Source: Neospora caninum Liverpool (lineage: Eukaryota; Apicomplexa; Conoidasida; Eucoccidiorida; Sarcocystidae). Taken from it: a DNA stretch of 64,000 nucleotides. Position 1 is the first letter of the stretch. Each line of letters opens with the position of its first letter. The DNA is taken from NCBI RefSeq assembly GCF_000208865.1, contig NC_018387.1, positions 496,001 to 560,000 of the forward strand. The letters are read 5' to 3'. Positions 23,519-42,532 of the stretch are shown here, piece by piece. The notes below the pieces were generated by a model that saw only the letters and a program-made list of their open reading frames with translations, searched no databases and was not told the origin of the DNA. Position numbers and translations under genes: made by a program.

Positions 23519-26500
23519 GTATTTGTATTTGTGTACATGTGTGTGTGCATGCATGCGAAACTGTGTATATCTTTGTGAAGCGAGATCCAGATCGATGCCT
23601 ACATCTAAATGTGTGTTTATCTTTTTATGTATCGGTCTCTGTCTATACCTGTCTATATATGCATCTGTGTGTACACACTTGTGCACGGGCTCCCGCGCTT
23701 CCAGTTTTGCCTGCGTTGTCTGTTGCGTCTTTGCTTTCCCCGGCAGTGTTGTCCGTTTGTCGCTTCGTTGTCCCTGTCGATCTGCGTGTCTTCTTCCGTT
23801 GTTCCTCTGTCTTTTTAGGCGCTTACGCAGTCGGGGCAGCCGGTCCCTCAGGCGCTTTCCGATTTGTCGTCGCAGTACAAGCAGGAGTGCAATTTGGGGT
23901 TGCACGAGAAGAAGAAAGGAGGCGGTTTCGGCGGTCGCGGCTTCTCGTTTTCTGCCTCGGAAAAGAGCCGGCAGCAGCGCGAGCGCCAACAAGCCAAGAA
24001 GGAGCTCGGCATCGAGAAGGACGGCGAGGACGAAGAGTTCTTCGACTCGGATCTTCTCGCACCGGACGACGTTCTCGGGCCGTCGGCGGACCGCAGCGAG
24101 GATTCGGGAGTCCGAGGTCCGCCCGCCGCGGGCTTAGATCCAGTCACGGGGTTGCCGGTGAATTTCAACGCCTCCGACGTTCTCAAATCCTTTTCCGATG
24201 GAAATTCGCTGCAGTCAGCCGTCGCCGAGGCCGCGGCCAAGGCAGCCGCTCTCGCGCAGAGACAAGCTGCCTCTTTCGGCACGGGCGTGGCGAACTCCGA
24301 AGGCGCGGAGCGCGCGCGGGCCGTCGCCGAGTTGCTCAGGTGAGAAGGGATCCCGCGAAAAGGAAACGGAATCCAGGAAGCAAAAGCGAGAAGCAGGAGC
24401 AGTCGAGATGAACAGAGGAAAGGAGAGAACGCGAAAAAGACAGAGAGAGGGGATGAGGAGTTTCTTTAGAGGGAAGGGCGCGCTGCAGAAAGTGGAAGAG
24501 AAAAGAGGAAGCCCGCGAGTCTTAGGATGTTTCCTCTCGCGTCTCGATTCGGAGGAACGCGGTCGTTTTGTCCTGTCTAACGGTCTTTTCGACGGAGGAA
24601 CTAAAAGGAAAGAGTCCAGCCTGGACTTTATAAAGTGCTTGGTTCCGTTTGAAGTAGTTAAACGTGTGTATGGACAACACGTGTCTTTTAGTTGACAGCT
24701 TTGGGCGTTTCATCGCGTTCGACACACCTGAATACATTTCCTCTTGTTTCCGACCGTTTTCTCTCCATTTCTCTCTGCGCTTTCTGGGTCGACCCGTTCT
24801 CGCGTGCGTTTCGCCCTTTGCTTTTTCGACGCGCAGCCGGGGTGTCCGTGTCTCGTTCGTTTTTCGCAGGCGCCAAGATGAAGAGAAGCTGCGGTCAGTC
24901 GTACCGCCTCCACCACCTCCAGGCGCACCCTTGGCGCCGGCTGCTGCAGGCGACACATCGACGTTGTCGATCCCTCAGCAGGTATTCGAGAGGGGAATGG
25001 GTTTCTTCGCGCCTCTCAGTGACTCTTTCCGAAGCGGAAAAAGACAGGTTTCTTCCCCTTCACGCGTCTGCCTTCCTCTGTGTCTGTCTCCTCTCTCCTG
25101 CTTCGCCCTTGTCTCCGTCGACACCCGCTTGGGTCTCCGTATTCGTTCGCTCATCTCGCATCCTCTCGCTTTTTCTCGCATCCTCTCGCCTTTTCTCGTC
25201 TTGGAACCTTCCCCTTTTTCTCTCACCTCGCACCTTTCCCTTGTTCTCGCCTTCGGACCTTTCCCGTTTTCTCTCACCTCGCATTCTCTCGCTTTGCTCA
25301 CCGTTCCCTTTCCCTGACCTGCCTCGTTTTCCACCTTAATCTCGCGTTTTTGTTCGTAGGCGGAGCGTATGGCCCAGAACGCCGTGCAGCACATTGTGGA
25401 TCCCATCGAGCGCGCCAGGCACTTTGCCGCAGTCAAGCAGTCGCTGACAAACTACCTGACTTCGAGCCGAGCCTCGGCGGCCGCTGGAGCCGCGACCGCC
25501 TCGACGACCGGTCTCACGCCGAGTCAGCATCAGCAACAGCTCGCCGTGGCGGCTGCGGCGGCGACCGCGGCGGCTGCGGCTGCGGGCGGCGGAGACGAAG
25601 TCGCTGAGGCGGCTACTCAGGCTCTGGAACTCTTGAAGAGTGGATCACAAAGTCTCACGGCCTCCATGGCCCTCCAGGCAAACCTCGCGAAACTGCGAAA
25701 TATGTCGGTAAGACAAGCACCCCCTATCGATCCTCGTGGCTTCCGTGGAGTGCTGCGTTCATCTGTATATCTATATATACTGATATACATCTGTGCATAT
25801 AGGGAAAGATGGTCACGGTTCTAAACATGTACAGGGATATATAGACAAATGCACATGCATCTATATTGACTCATGTGTATTTATATAAATGTATCGCTAG
25901 GTGTATTTGTCAGAGAATGTGGAAGAGGGAAGTCTGAGAGAGACGGCTGTGGTGGCGGGGAGGTGTCTCAGTTTCTTTGTTCATTTGTTTGTCTGTTTTC
26001 TGCAAATGCGTCGCTTGCCCGCGACCGCCTTCCTTCTCAGAGCCAAACAGCTCAGAGTGTGGCGGCGGCCTTGGCGGTTTTGTCTCCGGCGAATGCAACG
26101 CTTGGCAAGATCCGCGGCCTCAGTGAACGCGGGTACAAATGTCCCAACACCGGGAACTTCGTGGATGAATTCGAAATCAACGACTACCCGCAGATTGCGA
26201 GATACAAGTTCACGCAGAGAGTAAGACCAACACCAACCGGCGACACGACAGCGCAGACACACAATCTCCTTATATTTCTTCACGGGTGTATTCGTCTGTA
26301 TCTGTAGGTGTAAAAATGCATGCTTCTGTGAATTTTATAGTTTGAAGACGTTAGTGGAGGGAGTTGAAAGTGTCGAACCGACCTTTTGCTGGCAAGAAAC
26401 GTGGGTTTTCTGGGGAGGTAGGAGGGAGAACGAGATTGGTTGATGAGAACTGAAGTAGCCTTTTCCGCTGAAATTTTCCAGGGCTACTCCTTCAACGGCT

Positions 26501-27334
26501 GGCGTGTAGCTAGAGCGAGACAGAAGGGAGGTGAAAGCCAGAGCGGACCCGCCAGGTCCATATACAACTCGATCGGGATGTGCACATCTAGCGTTTTTTT
26601 GGACGAGGCAATCGTGCATGTGAAGCGGTTTTTCTTGCGTTCTTTATCTACGCATTGGCCCAAGACTCTTATAGCGATTTCCGGTGGAATGTGCTGCTCC
26701 CCTTGGCTCCGCTTCCCGGTTCGCTTTCTTGTCTCTCTACTTTCCCTGCATGCTGCCGCATTCACTGCTCTTTGGGGCGGTGTTCTTCAGGATGTGCTCA
26801 ACCGGCTGATGGAGGAGACGGGTGCAGTCCTCTACGTGAAAGGCCAGCACGTGGAGCCGAAAGAAAAACACAAAATCAAACTCGCCCCGGGAGCGAAATA
26901 CCTGCACGTGGAGATCATCGGCGCGACTCCGATCATTGTCCAGCGTGCAAGGTAAAAAACGGGCGAGAGATGGGAAGGTGCATGCGGCGTCGATTCTCTC
27001 TGGTCCCTGTATATTCTTCGGAGCCATGAACGGGTGCCGACAAAAAGGAGTCCAAAGTTGCGGCGTTTCTTGCCTGCTGATTTTTCCCGTTCTCCATCCG
27101 CGACCGCTCAAGAGACCAAACTTGTTTTGTTTGCCGTGTGCTTTGTCTGCCTTCTCTGTCGGATTTTTCTCTCTCTGAGCGACTCGGCTCATCCGCGCGC
27201 GCTCTTCTGTCTGTGCCGCTGTCTTCAGGAATGAATGCCGACAGTTGCTGGAGGCGCTGGCTGTGCGGTCGTTGAACACAAGCAACACACAGACGGCGCG
27301 AGCTATCACCGGCCGTTACAACATTTGGAGTTAG
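15839..27334 (+). CDS. PRP5: DEAD-box pre-mRNA splicing helicase PRP5/DDX46
   Basis: Sixteen exons: 15839-17560, 17972-19132, 19354-19677, 20020-20132, 20762-20864, 21144-21285, 21846-21963, 22434-22533, 22769-22843, 23147-23356, 23819-24339, 24870-24981, 25360-25707, 26041-26220, 26791-26951, 27229-27334. All have GT-AG borders and matching phases, giving 1831 residues. PRP5/DDX46 is the ATPase that remodels U2 snRNP for branch-site recognition. N-terminus: an RS/RE-rich domain. At about residue 558 is the DPLDAFM motif typical of PRP5 and linked to snRNP contact in fission yeast. Helicase motifs: PFPIQMQ (971-977), AETGSGKT (992-999), APTREL (1072-1077), TPGRLID, LDEAD (1148-1152), SAT (1180-1182), [10 protein letters not shown] and HRIGRTGR (1325-1332). 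The C-terminal ~170 residues ([16 protein letters not shown] to GRYNIWS) match the conserved DDX46 tail. Compared with human DDX46 (~1030 residues) it is much longer, with a charged insert between motifs I and Ia and an Ala-rich insert near 1600. The ATG at 15839 is chosen because the RS domain begins there; the frame is open upstream. Confidence 0.95.
19196..19230 (+). repeat. Short tandem duplication in PRP5 intron 2
   Basis: The 15-base unit gggtatctgtggagg occurs twice back to back within intron 2. Confidence 0.6.
21725..21800. repeat. TATACACTCA-type minisatellite in PRP5 intron 6
   Basis: About six imperfect copies of a ~10-12 base unit (tatacactcata) occupy the end of intron 6, just upstream of the exon 7 acceptor at 21845. 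Confidence 0.65.
23018..23103. repeat. Two (TA)n microsatellites in PRP5 intron 9
   Basis: Runs of TA at about 23018-23040 and 23064-23102 lie immediately before exon 10 (acceptor at 23146). Confidence 0.9.
23470..23520. repeat. (TA)n microsatellite in PRP5 intron 10
   Basis: Two TA runs separated by a TG step, shortly after exon 10. Confidence 0.9.
25130..25320. repeat. Degenerate pyrimidine-rich tandem repeats in PRP5 intron 12
   Basis: Variants of a tctcacctcgca / cttttctcgc unit recur with related spacing and make a long pyrimidine tract ahead of the exon 13 acceptor at 25359. Confidence 0.5.
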
Positions 27335-27556
27335 AAAGGAAACTCGCAAGGTGCCGGGTTCTGTGCAGGGAGAGAAATCGGAGCGATAGTTTGCCAAACG
27401 CTCCGCAAGAGACCGATGTTGGGCCAAGCACAAGGTCACAGACGCCATGTCAGAGATGATCCTCGCGGCGCTCCAGTTCTCCTCTCAGTGTCAGTCTGTC
27501 TCTTAGACACGATGGAGGGATTCATATACATAAATACAACCATATATACAGATATA

Positions 27557-27594
<38 letters not shown>

Positions 27595-29511
27595 TGTAGG
27601 TAGATACGTGTGCATATGTGTGTAACGATCTATTTAGTGTATGGATGTGCATGTCTACCGCGTCGTGTGGGAGGAATGATAGGAATTTCGAAAAAGTCGA
27701 ACGCTTTGAGAAATCCAGCGACTGCGTGTGGTCTTGTCTGTTTTTGCTTTCGTTTCCCTTCACGAAAAAACGCTTTTTGGGGCAAGGATAAACGACGCAG
27801 GTTGGCGCCGTCCGTGTGGCCGGGGTCGTGACCCTTCTTGCAAGCTAGCAAGGTGAAATGTAGTCCGCTATCTGTCCTTCATTGACTCGCAACATAATGC
27901 GTGTCAAACCTCTCGTCTTTTTTCTCTTCCAGTGCTCTTTCTTCTGTCTACGCTTTTCTCTGCCTCCTCTCGGCATCCCTCCTCCGTGGTTTATCTCTGT
28001 GCTCCTCTTTTGTCTCGGACTGCTTCCCGCCACTTGGCTACTCGCCACTTGATTCTTTTTCACCACTCGAGCGCCCGCAACTCGGGGCAGCGCTGGACTG
28101 TGGAAAACTCGGACGAGAAACTGTGAGGAAAACAGAGGAAAACTCAAGATGCATTAGACAATTGTCCGCTTGCACAGGTTTTAGTTGTTGAGAACCCAGC
28201 GGTGAAGATTTTGACAATCTAAAGTTGGCAAGCTTCGGATTATGGTGTCGATGCGCGAGTGTTGAGACACAGGCACACTCCATTGAAGCTGTGACAATCT
28301 AATTCAGGCGGTCAGGAGATTCAGGCTGAGCGTAGAAAACGATGTAAAACACGAACTGCCAAACTCGAAACTAATGCTGGCGGCATTTACTTCTTGTGCC
28401 AATTGAACTGAGGGAGAAATCTCAGCCGTCTCGTCTCTCTCGTTCGCCGTTCCTATGTTTTCCTTCCACGTCTTTCCTGTTGTCTCGGTCCCCAAGTGGG
28501 CACAATGTGGAGTAGACGAGCAAATATCTGATTCCCCCGAGAAGGCGAACGAACACAGGTTAATCGTACAGCAACAAGAAAGTGGAAAGGATACCTCGAC
28601 GGAAAAGGGCCGACTTTGGAAACAAGTGAGATTTGATAGTCTTCTTTGAAGCTGAAACGTTCTGCAACGAAAACGACACGTGATGGCCCGGTATGCATCC
28701 TCAAGCAGCGAGCACTGACAAAAGCGATTCAGGATTTCTACAGGTCTACAGAAGCAAGATGGCCGCTCTCGTACAAACACGACCGGGCCAAAGAGGCGTG
28801 CGAAAGCAGCGTCCAGTCTGCAAATATCGCTCGATGTGTTACGCAAGGCGCCTCCTGTCTGTCATCTTTCCCTGGTTTATGTCTTCTCGACCTGTATAGA
28901 AGGATCCCAGTTTTGTGAACAAACACATTGTTAGGCATGCGACTGAAACAACCCAGCGAGTAGCGTCTCGTCTGCCCAGAAAAACGGATAGGGGCATTCT
29001 CGTACAATCTTTTCCCATGTTTTTTGGGAATTTCGTGGTGTCGCAAAGGCGAGGTCTTTGTCAAAGGCGCACTCACTCGTTCTTGTCACTTTTGTACATG
29101 TTGGTAGTGGCTTTTTCATCAACGTCTTGTCACGTGTTAGTCTTGTCACCTCTCAACCGGGAAAAAGCCTGTGGTAACATTGTCCGAGTTCCAGTTGTGT
29201 ACGCGTTTTTGCTGAGGTTCGCCTTCTCTGTTCCCCAAAACACACTTTTCGTTCCAGTGACCTATCGGTCTACACGTGTTTCAACGTGCATTGCCGTTTT
29301 GTGAAGAACGGCCACCATACAGTTCCGGATGAATGCGTCTTAGTAGCAAACAGACCTCAAGACAGAGTTTTTGTGCGTTGTTGAGGTACCTATACAGACA
29401 TACCCACCTGTGAGTTCCTTGTTTACACAAGCAGACCCACAGCCTCCTCAGCTTGAATTTTCCTTGCAGCTTTCCATCTCGTTTCCCCCGTCGTTTGTTC
29501 TCGTTCTTACC
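27335..29511. other. 2.2-kb intergenic region
   Basis: Follows the PRP5 stop codon. It contains a TA microsatellite near 27.56 kb. A 180-residue open frame on the minus strand (28304-28846) has no splice signals, domain or protein-like composition, and I do not call it a gene. The right part should hold the promoter of the gene starting at 29512. Confidence 0.45.
27559..27590. repeat. (TA)n microsatellite
   Basis: About 15 TA units in the spacer 3' of PRP5. Confidence 0.9.
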
Positions 29512-32500
29512 ATGGCTCGTAGTAGCTCCGTGACTGCCGCCCTGTTGTGTGCGCGTTCCCGATTCCGCTCGCCCACGTTTGGACGGGAACGTGACACAAG
29601 AAAGGAGCTTTTGCCAGAAACAAGAGTCTCCACAGGCTCTCCCAATGCTTCTTCAGTCTCATCTGGAACCAATGAAACATCGCTGGTGGCTACTCCGACG
29701 GCATGTAGAAACTCGACCCCGGGCGGTGAACCCATTCCTTCACATGCAAGTGCCATGTTTTCAAAGCAGGATCCACCTCCCCGATCTTCCTCCAGATCAA
29801 CTAGTTGGTTTCCATTTCGTCATAAGGAAAAGATTCCGTGTGCCAAGGCAATTACAGAAAGTTCCGCTGACACAAACCTAGAAACTCCTTACCCATTTCC
29901 CGACAGCACAGGACGGACACCGTCGAACGGTCGCCTCAGCCGCCTTCCACGCGGTCGCCCATTCTCAGCCAAGACAACGAGCGACAAAAGGACTTCTTCG
30001 TTGTCTTCTGTCCCTGTGTCGTCTCCGTCCAGGTGTTTGGAGTTCGACGGAAGCGGAAGCATCGCTTCTGGGAAGCACGGTGGTGGTGTCAGCGAGCGGC
30101 CAGAAGCGCTCTCCCCGAATCGCGGCCGAGAAGCCCAGAGCCTCTTTTCTCTTCGGTATCGCTTAGCCAGGAAGCGGCAGAACAGTTCTGGTCACCTAGG
30201 AGAAACGAGACAGTCAGACATGAGATGCAGCAATACGGCACAGGAAGAAAGGGGGGCATTCCGCGAGGAAAACCGTAGTAGAGGTCGTAGCTTTAGTAGC
30301 AATACGAGAGAGGCTGCAGTGCAGCCGCAGTGTGCGCAATTCTCGAAGACAGTAGGACGAGATTCTGTAAATCTTTCTCCAGCAGACGGCGACACGGATG
30401 ACCTGGAGCAAAGCAGCCCATCCGCCGCAAACAATGTCCAAGTTTCTCCCTCTTTGCGCGCGGAAGCAGCGACGGCAGGAAGTGACGACCAACGCGGGGC
30501 ACATTGCGTGTTCTCATCAGGCGTCGATCCCCCCCAACCGGAGAGGAACGTTGAAAACTCAGAGTCGTCAGAGAAAGAAGGCGGCAGGAAAACGCAAGAG
30601 GAAACAACTGCGAGGCAGAGCCTGAAAACGCACGACTCCTTGGTTACGGAAAAAGTCGTGGAACTAAAAGAGGAATATGACTGCGTCCCTTATCGACCCG
30701 ATCCATACGTGAAGCTGCGTTCAACTCGCAGTTCGATCACACACAAGCAGATCTCTCAAGTTCGCGCGGAGAGAAGAAAAAGTTGCATCCTGCGGCCGAT
30801 GCCGCTGAGAAGAAACCAGTTTCCGTCTGCGAGTAGGCCGGAAACCAGGAGAAAGAGAGAGGGGAAAACAGCCTTTAGCTCAGAAGCAAACGAGAACAAG
30901 CACAGCTTCCATTCCCACAACAGCGTTGAGAGAGACACGGCAGAAAGGGTACCAGAGGCCAAGGGAGGCTGGTATCCCGATGCAAAAGACACGGTTTTCT
31001 GTGAAAAAGGAAAACAGAAGACGGAGACCGGCAGAAAACGAACACCAGCAAAAGAAGCATCGCGAAAAGTTGACACGGAAGGTTCGGGATCTACTGCAAA
31101 ACGGAGCAGTCAGTTGCCTAGCGTTCCTTGTGTTGTCCGAGAAGAGGCAACAGAAACCGACACGCGTACCAACGGCGACATGGGCCACCGTCGCAAGCAA
31201 ACAGAGGGAGAAAACGAAGGCGGTGTATGGGAAAGGGATCTGTGGAGCATTTCTGCCCTCTCGGAAGCGAGGAAGACACGGGAACTGCCCTACGAAGAAG
31301 TCGAACAGACGACCGAGAGCTCCTCAGAGAGCCGTGGTTATAACGGGACCGGTGTAGATGAAAGTGTTACACATTACGGCGACGCTATGCGGTCAACTGA
31401 TGCCGGCTCGGTCAAGGCTGCCAAGTGCCGATATCCGGATTCAAATGTTTCTTCGCCTGAGACTCCGACAAAAAGCCAAGCTCTTCGCGAATTTCCGGTC
31501 TACGGGCCTTGCCGAGACCATGCACCGACACAGCCGAAGCGGGCGTTATCCCGTGGAAGAAACGAGTACGAACAAAGAAAATGGAGTCACCCGCAAGCTC
31601 TGTAAGTTCACACGCCATATCTATTTGTCTGCATCTAATCCTAAGTATGCAAGTCTAAGTATATATATATATATATATATACATATGGATACATATGCAA
31701 ATCTGCGTCTGCATCTGCATGGAAGACGAGGTAGAGCACGAGTTTTAGCGCCACACTTTCTTCGTACTGTACGGTAGAAATGCGAATCTCTGCGTGTATC
31801 GAAGTCCATCACTATAAACATTTATTTCTGGCATTGTACCTCGTCTCTTTCACTTTGGTTATATTTTTCCCCGATACCAAACTACGTGCTTCTTTTTTAA
31901 AGTTGTTGCCCGACCTACTTCCGGCAGCTCACGTGAGTATTATGCTTATGCACGGACGGCGAGAGGCATATGTGAAGTACTCCTCATGACCAGATTTGCT
32001 GCCCCGGTCTCCGTATTCTCCATGTTCTCGATCGTTCCCGAGCCTTGCAATAGACTTTCCACATTCATCGCGAAAAGCGCAATAAAATCATTTTGTCCAT
32101 ATCCCAACGTGCCGTCTCTCAGATCCTGCGTCTTTTTCTGCGTATGTTTCATGTAATTTTTCCAGCCCCTACATATATTTATCTGTACGCATTCTTTTCT
32201 TTTCTGCCTTCTCCCGCGCCTTTCTTTACTGTGCCTGTTCCCCTGACCGTAAACCGTCGCTTTATCTTTGGTCCAACGTCTTTTCTGTCCTCACTTCTCC
32301 GATGCGTTGCTCTCTGCAGCGCACGCAGCGCCTCTCCGTCAACTGTCTCTCCCGTGGCCATCTACCGCCTTCCAGCTCCAGCGCAAAGACTGGCGACGTC
32401 CTTCCTTTCTAATCGCGACAAATTTTTTTCGATGTTGCCCTTTGCGGAGGCAGTCCCATCTAGAGCGGAGAGATCCGACACGTTTGGAGTGGCACGAGGC

Positions 32501-32635
32501 GGGCCACGCGCGCCAGCGAGCGCGTTTTGTGGGCTCGAGAGGTCGGAATGGACACATCCCAAGACAGCCGCTGTGGAGGAAAGGACAAGGAGAAAAATGC
32601 TCGCTCTTGAAGCCTCAAAACAGGCGCAACACTGA
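29512..32635 (+). CDS. Ser/Arg-rich protein of unknown function, two exons
   Basis: Exon 1 runs from an ATG in a good context (ttaccATGG) at 29512 to 31601. The apparent TAA stop that follows is part of a strong GTAAGT donor. Exon 2, 32320-32635, follows a pyrimidine-rich CTCTCTGCAG acceptor, restores frame (phase 2) and ends in TGA, giving 801 residues. Most of exon 1 is Ser/Arg/Glu-rich and probably disordered. The most ordered-looking segments are residues about 380-440 (EEYDCVPYRPDPYVKLR, then a basic helix THKQISQVRAERR) and the exon 2 part (VAIYRLPAPAQRLATSFLS; SEWTHPKTAAVEERTRRKML). No signal peptide or membrane span is evident. The many basic patches would suit a cytoskeletal or nucleic-acid-associated protein, but this is not more than a guess. 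Confidence 0.75.
31659..31682. repeat. (TA)n microsatellite in intron
   Basis: About eleven TA units lie in the single intron of the 29.5-32.6 kb gene. Confidence 0.85.
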
Positions 32636-33272
32636 GCGGGTTTGGACTGTCAGCGCCATCCAGCAGGCGACGAACGTGAAGCCGCCGGTGGAGCGTGACA
32701 AACAAACCTAACGCACCGGCGGTCTCCCGCGCTTTAGAAAAGCGTGTACATATTCATACAAACAGCTGATATGTATATATATACATACATAGTTTGGTTT
32801 TTTGAGTCGTTCTCGTGTTTGACTCATGTTACGTAGCAGAGGTCCCTCTCTTTACGCATGCACTGATCTGTAGGCAGAGGCCTATACGTTATTCCGCGGC
32901 GTTGGATGTGCACAGAGAATGGGGAATCTGTGGTATCAAGACCGTAGAGACAAAAAAGTGCTGTGCTGTCATTTCTGGAAAGCAAGGACGTGTAGTCACT
33001 GTGAGACCGGCCCAGTTGTGTCACATGACTTTTATCCGGGATTTTGACCGGTGGAAGGAAGCGTGATTCACTGCGTTGTTGCGGTCGTGCATACGCACAT
33101 TCAGCGTTTCCTTTTCATGGCCCAGAATTCGTCTTTTCTGGCAAATGTCGACGCATTTCTCTCGCGCTCTCGGGATGCCTGACAAAGACAACCGCCCGAA
33201 AAGCCTAGCCCTCGGTTCGCCAACGATTGCCACTCCTGAGTGTTCATAAATCCTACCCTACACAAATATATC

Positions 33273-33273
<1 letters not shown>

Positions 33274-33322
<49 letters not shown>
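33274..33322. repeat. (TA)n microsatellite
   Basis: About 19 TA units followed by a tgtatatata variant, in the convergent spacer. Confidence 0.9.
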
Positions 33323-34320
33323 AATACAAATATTTACATATATGCAGATATATAAATGGTTATACCCTTATTATAGGGCTTACTGGAATATCACCATTCC
33401 CCCTTCATCGTTTTCGCATCTTCAGTTCACGGACATCAATATATCTGCTAGGCGCACAACAAAAGAAAAGTGTTGAAAAAGTGTGACGGAGAGATGGACC
33501 TATATCGCTATCTGTCACTGTATCACGCCGTTTTTCTTGTGCTTCACTTCTCTCTGGTTCTGGGCTAGATCCTCAGAGCTTCTGTTCATCGGTAGCAGCC
33601 TGGATTGGTCCACTGACTCCAATTCTAGCCATGTTTTGTTGACGCATCAACATTCCAGTGATAATATATACTGAGTGATTGCCGACTAGCGGCTAATTGT
33701 CAATCAAACATGCGAATTTTAGTAATCCGACAGTACGCAACTCTACACGCCTGCATAACATTTTGCCAAGTAAGCAGAACCGCATGGGCGCTGCCGGAGT
33801 GCGGCCTTTGTGTTTCCGGAATTCGCTGATTCTCGCAGTTTCAATTCTCAACAGGATGCACGGAAACTTGAACAACACGCTGTAAGCGCAAGAGACACAC
33901 GAATGGCTTATCGCGCGACGCCAAGGAAAAGAGTCAGCATCCCTCGTATTTCTCGCACTGTTTCCACACAACATCTCCACGGCCAAGAGCCCGAAAAACA
34001 CATTTACCAAAAAACACAATGGAAGGACGCGTCACAGAAAAAACAGCGCAACCTAGAACGCCCACAGACAGCGCTTGTGCTGCCCTTCACGGAGCTGTGC
34101 ACGCAGACCACAGACTCACCCAGACGCGTCTCCGTCGGGAAACATCCCGACTGTCCGCTCTTGACACACGGAAGTTTTTGTACGAGAAAGACACTCGTTT
34201 TGCACTCATGAACACGAAACACGCCGCGTGTTCCAAGCCTCTCCTGTTCCCCCTCCACGTCAGACCGCACGGGAAACGAGATTCACGACTACATCAAGGT
34301 ACGCATATACACAACTGAAT

Positions 34321-34323
<3 letters not shown>

Positions 34324-34354
<31 letters not shown>
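34324..34354. repeat. (TA)n microsatellite
   Basis: About 15 TA units in the spacer 3' of SPT16. Confidence 0.9.
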
Positions 34355-34357
<3 letters not shown>

Positions 34358-34857
34358 TTTAAATGCATACGATTTTGTACGATTCTTCTGCGTCACCACT
34401 GTCTCAACTTTTCTAGGACAGCGCCAAAGAACTGCTTCCAGGAATGAGACTGCGTTACACACGCCCGCTGTGTATGGACGGCAGACGGCCACGATCAGAA
34501 CATGGAAAGCACAATTACCCAGACAGATCGACAAACGGGGGGAAGGAAAAGTAGCAGTCGAACTGAGAAACGAAAAACAGTAAGGACGCCAGACGACTCG
34601 GTCAAAAAAACCCCTTTGAACCAAGTGCTGACACGGAAACACGCAAGTCTTTCGGATGAACTTGGGGAAACTGCATGCAAAAAACATTCCTGCACATTGG
34701 TACATAAACATTGATAGGCACAGAGCTCCAAAAGTCGGTGTGTCCAGTCGAGAAGAGAAGCGAAGATACGAACGAGTTCTTCATTAAGGCCTGGGAAAGT
34801 GGTCCTAGTCCTTGCGAGGACAGGCCCAAAGACACTTTTAACCGCGTGACTTCTTGT

Positions 34858-42068
<7,211 letters not shown>

Positions 42069-42350
42069 CTGGAAAACACCCACGGAACCGACAGGAGAAG
42101 CCGGGAGATGCGAGACGCAGTCCACGCCTGTCCGCCGAGTGTTCCAAAACAAACACGCAACGAGATGTGCCGGTAGAAGCGAGAAGCACCAAAAAGCCTA
42201 TGTTAGCAAGAGTGTTTTATGAAACTAACAGACTCGCGCGGTGAAAGCGCGCGTGTATCGTTCACAACTGTTCATAGGGCGAAGATTTAGTGAGATGCCT
42301 GCTTATCATTTGACCATGCGTCCCAGTCGACAAGCCTTGCACGCCTGAAC
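42069..42350. other. Broken 5' flank of SPT16
   Basis: The proximal ~100 bp reads as intron on the minus strand, with a pyrimidine-rich tract before the acceptor at 42069. No SPT16 N-terminal exon can be read further right before the hairpin at 42351. Confidence 0.6.
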
Positions 42351-42527
42351 GCGTTTTCCTTCTGCTGCGTTTAAAAGATCAGTCCGTTTTAACTTCTGTA
42401 CCAAGATATCTGTGGTTCCCCCCGAACAAGGCCTTTTAACTGGATTAAGACTTCGGGGGGGACCACAGATATCTTGGTACAGAAGTTAAAACGGACTGAT
42501 CTTTTAAACGCAGCAGAAGGAAAACGC
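42351..42527. repeat. Large inverted repeat: 76-bp arms, 25-bp spacer
   Basis: Left arm 42351-42426 and right arm 42452-42527 are reverse complements over 76 bases with a single substitution. The spacer is 42427-42451. The right arm abuts the first satellite unit, so the palindrome sits exactly at the boundary between the SPT16 flank and the satellite array. No coding capacity or target-site duplication was recognised. Confidence 0.93.
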
Positions 42528-42532
42528 TGTTC

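Larger units (their letters stand above)
32636..34857. other. Convergent intergenic region
   Basis: Lies between the 3' ends of a plus-strand gene and the minus-strand SPT16 gene, so it should contain both 3' UTRs. TA microsatellites lie near 33.27-33.32 and 34.32-34.35 kb. Short plus-strand frames at 32815-33066 and 33810-34211 have no support beyond being open. Confidence 0.45.

Noticed and set aside
28304..28846. 180-codon minus-strand frame
   Set aside because: Cys/Ser/Phe-rich translation without domain, splice partners or a protein-like pattern; probably chance.
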